Source of the DNA: Acetobacter tropicalis
GTDB lineage: Bacteria > Pseudomonadota > Alphaproteobacteria > Acetobacterales > Acetobacteraceae
Assembly (NCBI RefSeq): GCF_001580915.1
Contig: NZ_LHZQ01000222.1
Location: forward strand, 1 to 64,000
Direction: 5' to 3'
Length of the DNA: 64,000 bases
Both the position numbers and the translations under genes were made by a program. How positions within the stretch are numbered: the first letter of the stretch is position 1; the number at the start of each line of letters is the position of its first letter. Positions 26,792 to 36,778 of this stretch are shown here, in pieces. The notes beneath the pieces are model-generated. The model was given only the letters and a program-made list of their open reading frames with translations, had not been told where the DNA came from and made no database searches.

Positions 26792-28081
26792 TTAAAGGCT
26801 TTTCAGTTTTGAAAGAATTTCCGCAATGGTCTGGGGCGGCGGGGTGGCCACGGATACGCTGATGGCGTGTTCATCGGCTGCCGGGGGTTCCAGTGTTTGC
26901 AACTGGCTGGGAAGCAGGCTGGCCGGCATGTAATGGCCTGTGCGGGTTTGCAAGCGCTTTGCCAGTACGGCTTGATCAACATGCAGATAGATAAACAGCG
27001 GATTGAGCCCCTCCCGCCGGAGCACATCACGGTAGGAGCGTTTGAGGGCCGAGCATGTCAGAATACCGCCTGTTCCGTTCTGCTCACATTGCGCCAGCCA
27101 TGCATGGCAACGTTCCAGCCACGGCCAGCGATCCTCATCATTCAAAGGAATGCCTGCAGCCATTTTCTGAACATTGGCGGAGGGGTGCAGGGCGTCTCCT
27201 TCCTGAAACGGCCAGCCCAGTTCATTGCGCAGCCCTTCAGCGACTGTGGTTTTGCCGCAGCCGGATACCCCCATGATGACCAGAAGATGTTTCTTGATGC
27301 CTTCTGCCGCTGGTTGGGTGGGTAGAACCTGCTGGCTGCCCAGAATTTCGCTGCTTAACTGGGCGGCGGATCTCTCGCCGGGATGCAGAATGCGGATGCC
27401 TTCTGGCCCTGCTGTAATGGTCTGGGTGGCCATGTGAAGAAACAGGCCGTGCTCAATAACGCCCACAATATTGTAAATGTTCTGGCTCAGCGTATCGGGG
27501 TCTTCAATGCGACCGAACACACAATCCATGATCAGATTTTTTTCATCTGTCAGATAGAAGGAGCCATCCCGTTTTTTGCGGGGTGCCACCTGTGCGCCAA
27601 GGCGCGCAAGCCGGGCGGCGGCACTTTCCCATCCAAACGGCACAACCTCAACAGGAACGGGGCAGAGTGTGCCTAGATGGTCCACATATTTGCTGTTGTC
27701 GGCCACAACCACAAACTGGCGGGCGGCAGAAGCCACAATTTTTTCACGCAGCAACGCACCGCCGCGGCCCTTGACCAGATTTAATGTGCCGGGTTCGATT
27801 TCATCCGCGCCATCAATGGCAATGTCCAGATCAGGGTGTCGGCCAAAATCGGTAAGAGGAATCCCTTCCTCGCGGGCCTGCGCTTCAGTGGCGTCAGAGG
27901 TTGGAATGGCGCAGATGCGCAACCCTTCTTCCCGCATACGGCGGCCAAGTTCCGCTACAACAAAGACCGCTGTTGACCCTGTGCCCAGGCCTACGGCCAT
28001 GCCATCCTGCACCAGGGAAGCTGCTCTGATGGCAGCCTGCTGTTTGAACTGTGCGGCAGGATCAAGTTGCGTTCCGGTCAT
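26792..28081 (-). CDS. rpiA: Fused ribose-5-phosphate isomerase A and gluconokinase
   Basis: This is a bifunctional cytoplasmic enzyme of 429 residues. Residues 1 to about 235 are RpiA, interconverting ribulose- and ribose-5-phosphate, with GLGTGST (31-37), DGADEI (90-95) and KGRGGALLREK (104-114). After a linker of about 30 residues, positions 265-429 are a gluconokinase of the GntK/IdnK type with P-loop GVSGCGKT (271-278), FQEGDALHPSANVQKM and CSALKRSYRDVLR. The kinase makes 6-phosphogluconate, the substrate of gnd in the same operon. The fusion therefore joins gluconate entry to the pentose-phosphate exit. It is the last gene of the operon, 32 nt after pgl. The gntK half keeps all key motifs. 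Confidence 0.93.
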   Translation of the reverse strand: MTGTQLDPAAQFKQQAAIRAASLVQDGMAVGLGTGSTAVFVVAELGRRMREEGLRICAIPTSDATEAQAREEGIPLTDFGRHPDLDIAIDGADEIEPGTLNLVKGRGGALLREKIVASAARQFVVVADNSKYVDHLGTLCPVPVEVVPFGWESAAARLARLGAQVAPRKKRDGSFYLTDEKNLIMDCVFGRIEDPDTLSQNIYNIVGVIEHGLFLHMATQTITAGPEGIRILHPGERSAAQLSSEILGSQQVLPTQPAAEGIKKHLLVIMGVSGCGKTTVAEGLRNELGWPFQEGDALHPSANVQKMAAGIPLNDEDRWPWLERCHAWLAQCEQNGTGGILTCSALKRSYRDVLRREGLNPLFIYLHVDQAVLAKRLQTRTGHYMPASLLPSQLQTLEPPAADEHAISVSVATPPPQTIAEILSKLKSL

Positions 28082-28113
28082 GGCGTTTTCCTAGTTTTTT
28101 CTTCTTGGTCTCG

Positions 28114-28854
28114 TTATGCGTCAGGGTTTGCGGCGCGGTCCAGTACCCAGCGTAGGTCCCCCATAGCAGTAATGGCGCTGGCCGGGCAGGAAGGGTCTTG
28201 CGCACGCACTTTGGCAACAGCTTCTTTCTTGCCTGCGCCTTCTACCAGAAACACCACATGGCGGCTTGCATGAATGGCCGGATAGGTGAGGGTGAGGCGG
28301 GTATAAGGGGCAGCAGGCGGCACACAGGTGGCAACCCAGGCTGTCCGTTCCTTCAGAACCGGCTGGCCCGGGAAGAGGGAAGCGGTATGACCATCGCTGC
28401 CCAAGCCAAGCAGGTTGACGTCAAAGAGCGGACGATCTGCTTCAAACGTGTCTGCCCCATAGAACTGTTTCAGTCGCGTTTCATAAGAGCGGGCGGCATC
28501 TTCGGCCGTGCCAACGCCGGGCATGGGGTGCAGATTTTCGGCGGGGACTGGCACGCGCGAGAAGAGCAGGCGCTGCATCATGCCGAAATTGCTGTCCTCA
28601 TGGTCATGCGGCAGGAAACGGTCATCACCCAGAAAGAACTGCATCCGCGCCCATGGAAAACGGCTGGCATAGGGTTCGGTCGCCATCAGGCGATACAGGC
28701 TTTGTGGTGTACTGCCTCCTGAAAGGGCGATGGCGAAAGGGCCTTCGGTTTTTTCCGTGGCAAGTTGCAGCAGCCAGTCTGCCAGATGCCGTGTGGCTTC
28801 CTCCCGGTCTGCAAAAACACTCACACTTCCTGTCCGAGTATCCTGTCCTGCCAT
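28114..28854 (-). CDS. pgl: 6-phosphogluconolactonase
   Basis: This enzyme of 246 residues hydrolyses 6-phosphogluconolactone. The glucosamine-6-phosphate-isomerase-like fold is shown by FAIALSGGSTPQSLYRLMA, FFLGDDRFLPHDHEDSNFGM and VNLLGLGSDGHTASLFPGQP, the catalytic acid/His region of Pgl. It lies 4 nt after a HAD phosphatase gene and 32 nt before rpiA-gntK, so it is firmly within the operon. The zwf gene that would supply its substrate is not in the window. Confidence 0.93.
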   Translation of the reverse strand: MAGQDTRTGSVSVFADREEATRHLADWLLQLATEKTEGPFAIALSGGSTPQSLYRLMATEPYASRFPWARMQFFLGDDRFLPHDHEDSNFGMMQRLLFSRVPVPAENLHPMPGVGTAEDAARSYETRLKQFYGADTFEADRPLFDVNLLGLGSDGHTASLFPGQPVLKERTAWVATCVPPAAPYTRLTLTYPAIHASRHVVFLVEGAGKKEAVAKVRAQDPSCPASAITAMGDLRWVLDRAANPDA

Positions 28855-28858
28855 GGTT

Positions 28859-29677
28859 TTAGTCCTCTCCTAGCACAAAGCGCTCTATGCCTCGGGCAAA
28901 CCCTTCCTCCTCAGAGGATGCGGTTGTCCATGTGGCACTTGCCTTCACGTCTTCTGTGGCCTGCCCCATGGCAATGGATACGCCACTGGCACGGAACATC
29001 AGCACATCATTGGGTTGATCACCCACTGTCAGCATGGCGGTGGCCGGAACGCCCAGCAGCCGTTCAAGTGTATGCACAACGCCGCCCTTGTTGGCGTGCG
29101 GGTGAGTGATGTCAACATAGTAGGGCTGAGAAAGCGCGGCGGAGGCTTCTGTTCCCAGTTCTCGCTGCAATGTGCTCGCCACTGACTGCATCAGAGCAGC
29201 ATCATCACTCACGCCGGTAATTTTCACGACATCATCAAGCGCTGCGTCAAGATCCTGTGTTTCACGCGGGGGGAACTTCACGGTCCATTCTTCCCGCGCC
29301 ACATGCGGGCCATGGGCATCAGGCACCAGCCATTCCGTGCTGGTGTAAATCCAGGCGGGAACCTGATGGTCTTTCAACAGGTCCAATGTTTTTTGCGCAG
29401 TGCTGCGGGGCAGGCGGAGGGCCTCAATCAGGCTGAGGTCCGGATGTACCATCATGCCACCGTTGAACCCGGCCAAAGGGGCGGAAAGTGCTAGGGGCTG
29501 CACCAGCATTTCCATTCCTCGCGGAGGTCTGCCGGAGGTAATGGCGAAAATGATATTCTTCTCCCGCAGTGCATGAACGGCCCGAATGGCACGCGGCGTC
29601 AGGATTTTTTCCCGCGTGACCAGCGTGCCATCGACATCCGCCAGCACAAGACGGATATCATGCTGGGGAGTGGCCAT
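28859..29677 (-). CDS. Cof-type HAD phosphatase (first of two)
   Basis: This cytoplasmic HAD-superfamily IIB hydrolase has 272 residues. Motif I is LADVDGTLV, motif II is FAITSGRPP, and motif IV is MLTVGDQPNDVLMF with a conserved Lys before it (ANKGGVVHTLERLLG). The C2 cap lies between motifs II and III. These enzymes dephosphorylate small phosphorylated metabolites such as sugar phosphates and flavin or pyridoxal phosphates. It overlaps nothing but is only 4 nt from genes on either side. It is a tandem paralogue of the next gene upstream. Confidence 0.9.
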   Translation of the reverse strand: MATPQHDIRLVLADVDGTLVTREKILTPRAIRAVHALREKNIIFAITSGRPPRGMEMLVQPLALSAPLAGFNGGMMVHPDLSLIEALRLPRSTAQKTLDLLKDHQVPAWIYTSTEWLVPDAHGPHVAREEWTVKFPPRETQDLDAALDDVVKITGVSDDAALMQSVASTLQRELGTEASAALSQPYYVDITHPHANKGGVVHTLERLLGVPATAMLTVGDQPNDVLMFRASGVSIAMGQATEDVKASATWTTASSEEEGFARGIERFVLGED

Positions 29678-29681
29678 GATG

Positions 29682-30587
29682 TCAGGCTCCGTGGGGAGTG
29701 GTGGCCTCAGGGGCTGTTTTGTCGGACGTGGGTTTTTCCACGCGCGGCAGAACCAGTTGCTCCATGGCCTTGGCCCAGCCGTCGTGATCGTTGCTGTCGG
29801 TCACGAAATGCGCGTGAGAGCGCACATGGTCCGTTGCCTGCCCCATGGCGATGGCCAGACCGGCCAGTTTCAGCATGGGGATATCATTGTTCATGTCCCC
29901 GATGCATGCCACTTCCGATGGGGAAATACCGTAGAAGGCCGCAAGCTGGCGCAGGGCGTGGCCCTTGTTGGCGTCGGATGGGGTTATATCCAGAAACCAT
30001 GAACTGGACCGGGCAACGCTGGCGCGGCCTTCCAGCAGGGAGCCAATTTCCAGTTCCTGCCGTTCAAGGGCCTCATAATCTGCGCTGGAGCCGGTGATTT
30101 TGCCAATTCCGTTCAGGGAACCGGCGAATGAGGACACAATATGCGGCTGCATGTGAATGGCGCGTTTTTCAGGCTCCACATAGGCTCCTGTTTCGTTTTC
30201 CACCAGCCATTCATGGCCGCGGAACAGCCACGCATCAATGTGATGCACTTTCAGCATGTCCAGCGCTTCCTGCACGGCTTCCGGGTCAAGAGAAAGCTGG
30301 GAGCGAATGGTGCGGTCGGCGTTGAAAATGGTGCCGCCATTCAGCGCGCCATAGGGTGTATCAATGCCCAGCACTTCAAAATACATTTCCATGCCATTGG
30401 GCGGACGGCTGCTGACAAGACAGACCGGAACGCCAGCCTCTTTCAAGGCTTTGATCGCTGCAATGCTGTGGTGCGTGACCTGTTTTTCTGGCGTGAGCAA
30501 TGTGCCGTCCATATCGGACACCACAAGTTTGATGCGGGATGCCGGGGGCGGGAGGGCAGCCTGACGGGCGTTTTCGTTAACCATCAT
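29682..30587 (-). CDS. Cof-type HAD phosphatase (second of two)
   Basis: The protein has 301 residues. Motif I is VSDMDGTLLTP, motif II is CLVSSRPPNGMEMYF, and motif IV is ACIGDMNNDIPML with the preceding Lys in DANKGHALRQL. It shares order, cap type and several phrases with its neighbour (both have RPP-G-MEM, AIAMGQAT-V), so the pair arose by duplication. Its N-terminus is longer and it has a C-terminal tail rich in Pro, Thr and Ala. Position inside the pentose-phosphate operon suggests a sugar-phosphate substrate, possibly removing damaged or side-product phosphates. Confidence 0.9.
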   Translation of the reverse strand: MMVNENARQAALPPPASRIKLVVSDMDGTLLTPEKQVTHHSIAAIKALKEAGVPVCLVSSRPPNGMEMYFEVLGIDTPYGALNGGTIFNADRTIRSQLSLDPEAVQEALDMLKVHHIDAWLFRGHEWLVENETGAYVEPEKRAIHMQPHIVSSFAGSLNGIGKITGSSADYEALERQELEIGSLLEGRASVARSSSWFLDITPSDANKGHALRQLAAFYGISPSEVACIGDMNNDIPMLKLAGLAIAMGQATDHVRSHAHFVTDSNDHDGWAKAMEQLVLPRVEKPTSDKTAPEATTPHGA

Positions 30588-30620
30588 GCAGCTTCAACTC
30601 CCGATCACATCAGAAAATAG

Positions 30621-30660
30621 GGTGCGGCTTTGCCTGTCAGGCTGAAAGGAAAGCCGCACC
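30621..30660 (-). terminator. Intercistronic hairpin between gnd and the HAD genes
   Basis: GGTGCGGCTTT (30621-30631) and AAAGCCGCACC (30650-30660) form a perfect 11-bp stem. On the minus strand CTATTTTC follows, so it may act as a partial terminator or a 3'-end protecting element for the tkt/tal-pgi/gnd transcript. The 100-nt gap in an otherwise tight operon fits a regulatory break. Confidence 0.55.
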
Positions 30661-30687
30661 GGTAAAGGATGCGGTTAAAATACCGCG

Positions 30688-31689
30688 TTAGTCTTTGGTT
30701 TCAACATGGCCACCAAAGCCGAAGCGCATGGCAGACAACACTTTTTCCGCGTAGGTATTGCCGGAACGTGAACGGAAACGGGTAAAGAGGGCTGCTGTCA
30801 TGACCGGAACGGGCACAGCTTCCTCAATAGCGGCTTCAATGGTCCAGCGGCCTTCGCCGGAATCATTCACTTCCCCGGAGAATTCGGAGAGTTCACCATT
30901 TTTGGTCATGGCCTGCGCCGTGAGGTCAAGCAGCCAGGAGGAGACAACACTTCCACGGCGCCAGACTTCGGCAATATCCGCCATGTTCAAAGAGAAACGT
31001 TCGTCTTCAACCAGAAGTGGAGAATCCTTGCGGTACATGACATCAAACCCTTCCGCAAAGGCCTGCATCATGCCGTATTCAATGCCGTTATGAACCATTT
31101 TGACAAAATGGCCTGATCCCGCTGGGCCACAATACAGATAACCCTGCTCAGCCCGAGGATCGAGGTTTTCCCCTTCGTCACGGCCGGGGGTGCGCGGAAT
31201 ATCGCCAATTCCGGGTGCCAGTGCGGCAAGGATCGGATCAATATAGTCGGCTGCGGCCTTGGGGCCGCCATACATCATGCAATAGCCGCGTTCCAGACCC
31301 CACACGCCGCCGGACGTGCCGACATCAATATAATCAATGCCTTTTTCGCCCAGAACTTTGGCGCGGCGGATATCGTCCTTGTAATAGGTGTTGCCCCCAT
31401 CAATCACGATATCGCCGCGCTGTAGCAGGCCGCACAGAGACATCACGGTTTCTTCCGTAATCTCGCCAGCAGGCAGCATGGACCAGACAATCTTTTTCGG
31501 GCCGTTCAGCTTGGCCACCACATCGGCCAGATTGCTGGCTGCTGTGGCGCGTCCAGCTTCTGCTCGGGCCACAATTTTTTCCACGGCGGAAGTGTCACGA
31601 TCATACACCACCACGTCATGCCCGTGTCGTGTCAGGCGGACGGCAATATTGCCGCCCATTCTACCAAGCCCGACGATGCCGATCTGCAT
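30688..31689 (-). CDS. gnd: 6-phosphogluconate dehydrogenase (short YqeC/GndA-like type)
   Basis: This decarboxylating dehydrogenase converts 6-phosphogluconate to ribulose-5-phosphate. It has 333 residues, the length of the short dimeric or tetrameric type rather than the 470-residue type. [16 protein letters not shown] is the dinucleotide-binding loop, followed by [32 protein letters not shown] and [25 protein letters not shown], which carries the catalytic Lys. It lies 23 nt after tal-pgi. Its substrate is supplied by the gluconokinase domain and by Pgl from the same operon. Confidence 0.95.
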   Translation of the reverse strand: MQIGIVGLGRMGGNIAVRLTRHGHDVVVYDRDTSAVEKIVARAEAGRATAASNLADVVAKLNGPKKIVWSMLPAGEITEETVMSLCGLLQRGDIVIDGGNTYYKDDIRRAKVLGEKGIDYIDVGTSGGVWGLERGYCMMYGGPKAAADYIDPILAALAPGIGDIPRTPGRDEGENLDPRAEQGYLYCGPAGSGHFVKMVHNGIEYGMMQAFAEGFDVMYRKDSPLLVEDERFSLNMADIAEVWRRGSVVSSWLLDLTAQAMTKNGELSEFSGEVNDSGEGRWTIEAAIEEAVPVPVMTAALFTRFRSRSGNTYAEKVLSAMRFGFGGHVETKD

Positions 31690-31712
31690 GCTGCGTTCCT
31701 TCTGTTCTGTTA

Positions 31713-34568
31713 TCAGACTGCTTGGTGCACGGCTTTGGCCAGTTCGGCCAGACCGTCTTTCAGGCTGCCCCGAATATGCACGCGCAGAGCCCGGCGGCCA
31801 CGTTCGGCCAGCACATCAAAATCTCCCCGCGCCTGAGCCGCTTTGACAACCCCGAAGGAGTAGTTCTCGCCAGGAACCGGCAGGTCATGGGCATCATCGG
31901 CTGTAATTTGCAGGAAAACGCCGGTGTTGGGGCCGCCTTTGTAGGCCTGCCCGGTGGAGTGCAGAAAACGGGGACCAAACTCGGCCGCTGTTGCTACGGT
32001 TTTGGCGTCACGGATTTTCAGGCGTGTGTGCTGAATCCATTCCCGCGTTGCGGCGTCCCGTTCGATATAGGCCAGCAGGGCGACATAATCCCCGGCTTTC
32101 ACGCGATCAAAATGGGCTTTCAGAATGGCTTCTGCGCTATCGCCTTTCAGGGCAGCGGCATTGGTCTTGTCTGCAAAGAAAGCAAACGGGCCGTGTTCCG
32201 CAAAAGGCTGTTCGGCAGGTAGTTTGCCGGTTTTGTTGTAGGCATCTGTCAGCTTGCGGGTTTCAACCTTGCTGGCTTCCACATCCGGCTGGTCAAACGG
32301 ATCAATGCCCAGAAACGCGCCTGCGACCGCAGTAGCCAGCTCCCACCGGAAGAATTCCTGCGCAATCTGGCGTTTGCTGTGCAACGTGATGGTCACTACC
32401 GGCTGCCCGGCGTCAATCAACGTGGCAATGGCTTCATCCTGCTCATGCCGGTGTTCTGGTGCCAGACGCAGGTACACAAACAGGCGATCCGTGCCATAGC
32501 GTTTGGGGCCGCCCAGTGTTTCTTCATCAATGGGGATAATGCCCTTGCCGTGCTTGCCTGTGGATTCCGCCACAAGCTGTTCCAGCCAGGCGCCAAAATC
32601 GGCAATCTGCGGTGTGGCGATAACGGTCAGTTTGTCATGCCCGAACTGCGTTGCGGCAACGCCCAGAATGGTGCCGAGCAATACGCCGGGGTTCTGGGCA
32701 GGGGGCACGCTGGCATCGCTCATGCGCACGCCGCGCAGAGCGTCTTCCAGAAACAGTTTGACCGGAATGCCAGAGGCTGCGGCGGGAACCAGACCGAAAT
32801 TGGAGAGCACGGAATACCGGCCGCCAATCTGCGGTTCGCCAGCAAAAATTTTCCAGAAACCTTCTTTCTTGGCGAGGGCTTCCAGCTTGGAGCCGGGGTC
32901 TGTAATCGCGACAAAATGGCTGCCAACTTTCTCGCCTAGCGCCTTTTTGGCGAGGTCATGGAAATAGGCGAGCATGATGTTGGGCTCAAGCGTGCCGCCA
33001 GATTTGGAGGCAACGATGAACAGCGTATTGGCCGGATCAATCTTCTTGGCGTAGGTCGCAACCTGCTGCGGGTCCGTGCTGTCCAGCACATACAGGTGGC
33101 CAAAGCCTTCATGCTTGCCGAATGTTTCCGCCAGCACTTCCGGACCAAGGCTTGAGCCGCCCATGCCCATCAGCAGAACTTGTTTGAAACCACGGGCTTT
33201 GACTTCAGCCTGAAAGCTTTCCAGTTCGGCAACGTGGGCAAGGCGTTCATCAACCGTGTCCAGCCATTTCAGCCATTTGGCTTCCTCACCGCCGGTCCAG
33301 ACGGAGGCATCCTTGTTCCATAGCTTGCGGATGGTGCCGTTCTTGCGCCACTCGTCCAAGCCATCCTGCACGGCCTTTTCCAGTTTTTGGGGCAAGGCGG
33401 TCTTGATGTCGGTCAGCTTGTCGGCCAGCAGGGTTTTCTGCTTTGCGGCGACAGAGCCCAAAAGGCCGTCAAACGCTTCCTCAAAGGAGGCGACGCCTTC
33501 ATCGACCAGAATTTTTGTAACGCCTTCAAGATTCAGCCCGAACCGTTCCGCTTCTGCCAGAACGTGGCGTGCGGCATCAATTCCTGTGCCGAGTGTTTCC
33601 TTGACGGTACCGTGGTCACGGAAAGCATCCATGGTGGCGGGGGGCAAGGTGTTGACCGTATGCGGACCAATCAGGTTGTCCACGTACAGGACATCACTAT
33701 AGGCTTTGTCCTTGGTGCCGGTGGAGGCCCACAGCAGGCGCTGCGGTTGCGCGCCTGCTGCCGCCAGTGCTTTCCAGCGCGGGGTCTGGATAATTTCCTG
33801 CCAGTAAACATAGGCCAGTTTGGCATTGGCAATGGCCACCTTGCCACGCAGGGCCTTCAGGCCATCGGCGTTCTTGTCACCAGCTTTCACGCGGCGGTCT
33901 ATTTCCGCATCAATCTTGCCGTCAATTCGGCTCACAAAGAAAGAGGCGACAGACGCCACGCCGGAGAGATCACCGCCTTTTTTATGCAGGTCTTCCAACC
34001 CGGAGAGCCATGCATCCACCACCGCTTTGTAGGCGGAAAGCGCAAAAATGAGCGTTACGTTGACATTGATGCCCGCTGCGATGGTTTCCCGAATGGCGGG
34101 GATGCTTTCCGGGGTGGCCGGAATCTTGATCATCAGATTGGGTTCGGCCACATCGGCCCACAGGCGGGCGGCTTCATGGGCCGTGCCTTTTTCGTCTCGT
34201 GCGAGATAGGGGGAGACTTCAAGGCTGACAAAGCCATCACGGCGTTTGGTCTGCGCGTAAACAGGGGCCAGAACATGGGCCGCTGTCTTGATGTCCTGCA
34301 CGGCCAGTTTTTCATACAACGTGCCGGGGGAGACAATCTCCTGCGCCAGAACAGATTTGATCTGGGCATCATATTCCGTGCCTTCTCCCATGGCTTTCTG
34401 GAAGATGGCAGGGTTGGAAGTAACACCACGCACATCATCAGTCTGCACCAGGCGCGCCAGAGACCCGTCTTCCACAAAGGAGCGGCGGATGAAGTCCAGC
34501 CATGGAGACTGTTGAACCGCTGCCAGAGCCTGTAACGGGTTAGCCCCCTGAGTGTGTGAAGCAGTCAT
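31713..34568 (-). CDS. tal-pgi: Fused transaldolase and glucose-6-phosphate isomerase
   Basis: This bifunctional protein has 951 residues. Residues 1 to about 370 are transaldolase: [12 protein letters not shown] (49-60), LMIKIPAT with the Schiff-base Lys148, and [12 protein letters not shown]. The remainder is phosphoglucose isomerase: [19 protein letters not shown] (near 465), [12 protein letters not shown] and [20 protein letters not shown], which are the PGI signatures. The fusion is well known in acetic acid bacteria, where glycolysis is incomplete and the pentose-phosphate cycle returns fructose-6-phosphate to glucose-6-phosphate. It follows tkt by 96 nt with a strong hairpin between. 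AAGGGA precedes ATG 34568. Confidence 0.97.
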   Translation of the reverse strand: MTASHTQGANPLQALAAVQQSPWLDFIRRSFVEDGSLARLVQTDDVRGVTSNPAIFQKAMGEGTEYDAQIKSVLAQEIVSPGTLYEKLAVQDIKTAAHVLAPVYAQTKRRDGFVSLEVSPYLARDEKGTAHEAARLWADVAEPNLMIKIPATPESIPAIRETIAAGINVNVTLIFALSAYKAVVDAWLSGLEDLHKKGGDLSGVASVASFFVSRIDGKIDAEIDRRVKAGDKNADGLKALRGKVAIANAKLAYVYWQEIIQTPRWKALAAAGAQPQRLLWASTGTKDKAYSDVLYVDNLIGPHTVNTLPPATMDAFRDHGTVKETLGTGIDAARHVLAEAERFGLNLEGVTKILVDEGVASFEEAFDGLLGSVAAKQKTLLADKLTDIKTALPQKLEKAVQDGLDEWRKNGTIRKLWNKDASVWTGGEEAKWLKWLDTVDERLAHVAELESFQAEVKARGFKQVLLMGMGGSSLGPEVLAETFGKHEGFGHLYVLDSTDPQQVATYAKKIDPANTLFIVASKSGGTLEPNIMLAYFHDLAKKALGEKVGSHFVAITDPGSKLEALAKKEGFWKIFAGEPQIGGRYSVLSNFGLVPAAASGIPVKLFLEDALRGVRMSDASVPPAQNPGVLLGTILGVAATQFGHDKLTVIATPQIADFGAWLEQLVAESTGKHGKGIIPIDEETLGGPKRYGTDRLFVYLRLAPEHRHEQDEAIATLIDAGQPVVTITLHSKRQIAQEFFRWELATAVAGAFLGIDPFDQPDVEASKVETRKLTDAYNKTGKLPAEQPFAEHGPFAFFADKTNAAALKGDSAEAILKAHFDRVKAGDYVALLAYIERDAATREWIQHTRLKIRDAKTVATAAEFGPRFLHSTGQAYKGGPNTGVFLQITADDAHDLPVPGENYSFGVVKAAQARGDFDVLAERGRRALRVHIRGSLKDGLAELAKAVHQAV

Positions 34569-34588
34569 GTTTAACGTCCCTTATCTGC

Positions 34589-34620
34589 TGCACTCCTGCC
34601 CGGAATAGGGCAGGAGTGCA
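34589..34620 (-). promoter_or_regulatory. Perfect 13-bp hairpin between tkt and tal-pgi
   Basis: TGCACTCCTGCCC (34589-34601) and GGGCAGGAGTGCA (34608-34620) are perfect complements around a 6-nt loop. No T-run follows on the minus strand, so it is not a standard terminator. It ends about 20 nt before the tal-pgi start. It is more likely an mRNA processing or stabilising element that sets different levels for tkt and the following genes. Confidence 0.7.
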
Positions 34621-34664
34621 TTCCAAGTGCATCTGTATGGCGCGTGGCGGAGCCACGTCCGGCG

Positions 34665-36767
34665 TTAACGGGCCTGACGGCGTGCGGCATCCAGAACGGC
34701 TTCTGGTGTGAAGCCGAACTTTGCCATCAGTTTGCCCGCCGGGGCGGAGGCCCCAAATCCGTGCATGGCAATGATCTCACCACTGAAGCCAGTGTAGCGG
34801 TCCCACCCGATAGGTGAGGCGGCTTCAATGGCAACGCGGCCCGTTATGGAAGGCGGTAGCACGCTATCACGGTAGGATTGTGGCTGGGCTTCAAACAGTT
34901 CCCAACTTGGCATGGAGACCACGCGGGCGGGAATGCCGTCTTTGCTCAGGGCTTCATAGGCCGAAACAGCCAGAGACAGCTCACTTCCCGAGGCAATCAA
35001 GATCACCTTGGGTGTTTCCTTGCTGTCTGCCAGCACATAAGCGCCTTTCGCAACGCCGGAGGCCGGAGCGTAGCGACTGCGGTCCAGCGTGGGCAGGTTC
35101 TGGCGGCTAAGTGCCAGAGCGACCGGGCCATCCTGCTTGGCAATCAGGAAACGCCACGCTTCCGCAACTTCATTTGCATCACCGGGGCGGATGGTGGTAA
35201 TGCCCGGTGTGGCACGAAGCTGCACAAGCTGTTCGATTGGCTGATGAGTCGGCCCGTCTTCACCCACCCCGATGGAATCATGGGTGAACACATACGTGAC
35301 CGGCTGCTGCATGAGAGACGCCAGACGGATGGGTGCCTTCATGTAATCAGAGAAAATCAGGAACCCGGCGCAGAATGGACGCAGACCATAGAGGGCCATG
35401 CCGTTTACAATGGCCCCCATGGCGTGTTCACGTACACCAAAGTGGAGGTTCCGCCCTGCATAGGAGCCGTTCCATTCCTTGGGCTGGAAGCTTTGCTCGC
35501 CTTTGAGAAGGGTTTTGGTGGAGGGGGCAAGGTCAGCAGAGCCGCCCAGCAGCCACGGCAGGCGACCCGCCACGGCGTTCAGCACTTCACCAGAGCTGGC
35601 GCGCGAGGCAATGCCTTTTTCGCTGGCCTCATAGGTCGGGATGTCTGCATCCCAGCCCTCCGGCAGGGTGCCGCTGAAAATACCATCCAGTTCAGCGGCC
35701 AGTTCCGGGTAATCTTTGCGGTAAGCCGCGAACAGTTTTTCCCACGCTGCGCGGGCGGTTGCGCCACGTGTGCCAAGGCCCTGCTGCATGTGGGGCAGAA
35801 CGCCGTCAGGCACATAGAAGCTTTTGTCTTCCGGCCAGCCGTAGGCTTTCTTGGTTTCCCGAATTTCTTCCGCACCCAGCGGCTCGCCATGGGCTGCGGC
35901 CGTGCCTGCCTTATGCGGTGCGCCCCAGGCAATAACAGAATGTACAAGGATAAAGGTGGGGCGGGTTGTCTCTGCTTTGGCTTTGGCCAGAAGGTCTTTC
36001 AGGGCTGCGGTATCGTTCGCGTCCTTCAGTTCCAGCACCTGCCAGCCATAGGCGGCAAACCGTTCACCCACATTTTCTGTCAGGGCGATATCGGTGGACC
36101 CTTCAATGGAGATGCGGTTGGCATCGTACATCCAGATCAGGTTGCCCAGTTTCAGATGTCCGGCGGTTGAGGCGGCCTCGCTGGAGATTCCTTCCATCAT
36201 GTCGCCATCCCCACACAGGGTATAGACATGGTGGTTGAACAGCTCAAAACCCGGCTTGTTGTAGCGGGCGGCCAGCCATTTCTCGGCCATGGCCATCCCC
36301 ACTGAATTGCCACAGCCCTGACCCAGCGGGCCGGTTGTGGTTTCAACGCCCGTGGTGTGGCCGTATTCTGGATGCCCGGGTGTTTTGGAATCAAGCTGGC
36401 GGAACTGCTCAAGGTCTTCCACGGTCAGGGCAGGGGCGTTTGTGACCTTGCCCTGTTTGACCTGCCGAACACCGGCCAGATAAATGAGGGAATAGATCAG
36501 CATGGACGCATGGCCGATGGACAGCACAAAGCGGTCACGGTTCGGCCATAGCGGGTCTGCCGGATCGTAATTCAGCACATCCTGCCACAGGGTATAGGCA
36601 ACAGGAGCCAAGGCCATGGCTGTGCCCGGGTGCCCGGAATTGGCTTTCTGCACAGCATCCATGGAAAGGGTGCGGATGGTGTTGATGCACAGGTTATCGA
36701 GACTGGCCGTCCCGCCGGCTTCCGCACCGTCTGGTGCGCGGAGAGGGGTGGGAAATAAGGCACGCAT
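34665..36767 (-). CDS. tkt: Transketolase
   Basis: This thiamine-diphosphate enzyme moves two-carbon units in the non-oxidative pentose-phosphate pathway. It has 700 residues. SGHPGTAMALAPVAYTLWQ, then TGPLGQGCGNSVGMAMAEK, and the ThDP/Mg motif GDGDMMEGISSEAASTAGHLKLGNLIWMYDANRISIEG (split here by position only: about residues 175-210) are all present. The pyrimidine-binding domain has THDSIGVGEDGPTHQPIEQL. It is the first gene of the operon, with a strong GGAGG 10 nt before ATG 36767. That Shine-Dalgarno lies in a leader hairpin (36779-36819), which suggests translational control. Confidence 0.96.
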   Translation of the reverse strand: MRALFPTPLRAPDGAEAGGTASLDNLCINTIRTLSMDAVQKANSGHPGTAMALAPVAYTLWQDVLNYDPADPLWPNRDRFVLSIGHASMLIYSLIYLAGVRQVKQGKVTNAPALTVEDLEQFRQLDSKTPGHPEYGHTTGVETTTGPLGQGCGNSVGMAMAEKWLAARYNKPGFELFNHHVYTLCGDGDMMEGISSEAASTAGHLKLGNLIWMYDANRISIEGSTDIALTENVGERFAAYGWQVLELKDANDTAALKDLLAKAKAETTRPTFILVHSVIAWGAPHKAGTAAAHGEPLGAEEIRETKKAYGWPEDKSFYVPDGVLPHMQQGLGTRGATARAAWEKLFAAYRKDYPELAAELDGIFSGTLPEGWDADIPTYEASEKGIASRASSGEVLNAVAGRLPWLLGGSADLAPSTKTLLKGEQSFQPKEWNGSYAGRNLHFGVREHAMGAIVNGMALYGLRPFCAGFLIFSDYMKAPIRLASLMQQPVTYVFTHDSIGVGEDGPTHQPIEQLVQLRATPGITTIRPGDANEVAEAWRFLIAKQDGPVALALSRQNLPTLDRSRYAPASGVAKGAYVLADSKETPKVILIASGSELSLAVSAYEALSKDGIPARVVSMPSWELFEAQPQSYRDSVLPPSITGRVAIEAASPIGWDRYTGFSGEIIAMHGFGASAPAGKLMAKFGFTPEAVLDAARRQAR

Positions 36768-36778
36768 GCTAACCTATC

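Noticed and set aside
33387-36170. Long antisense frames across tal-pgi (33387-34535) and tkt (34878-36170)
   Set aside because: They mirror highly conserved enzymes and have no start context, motifs or operon partners of their own.
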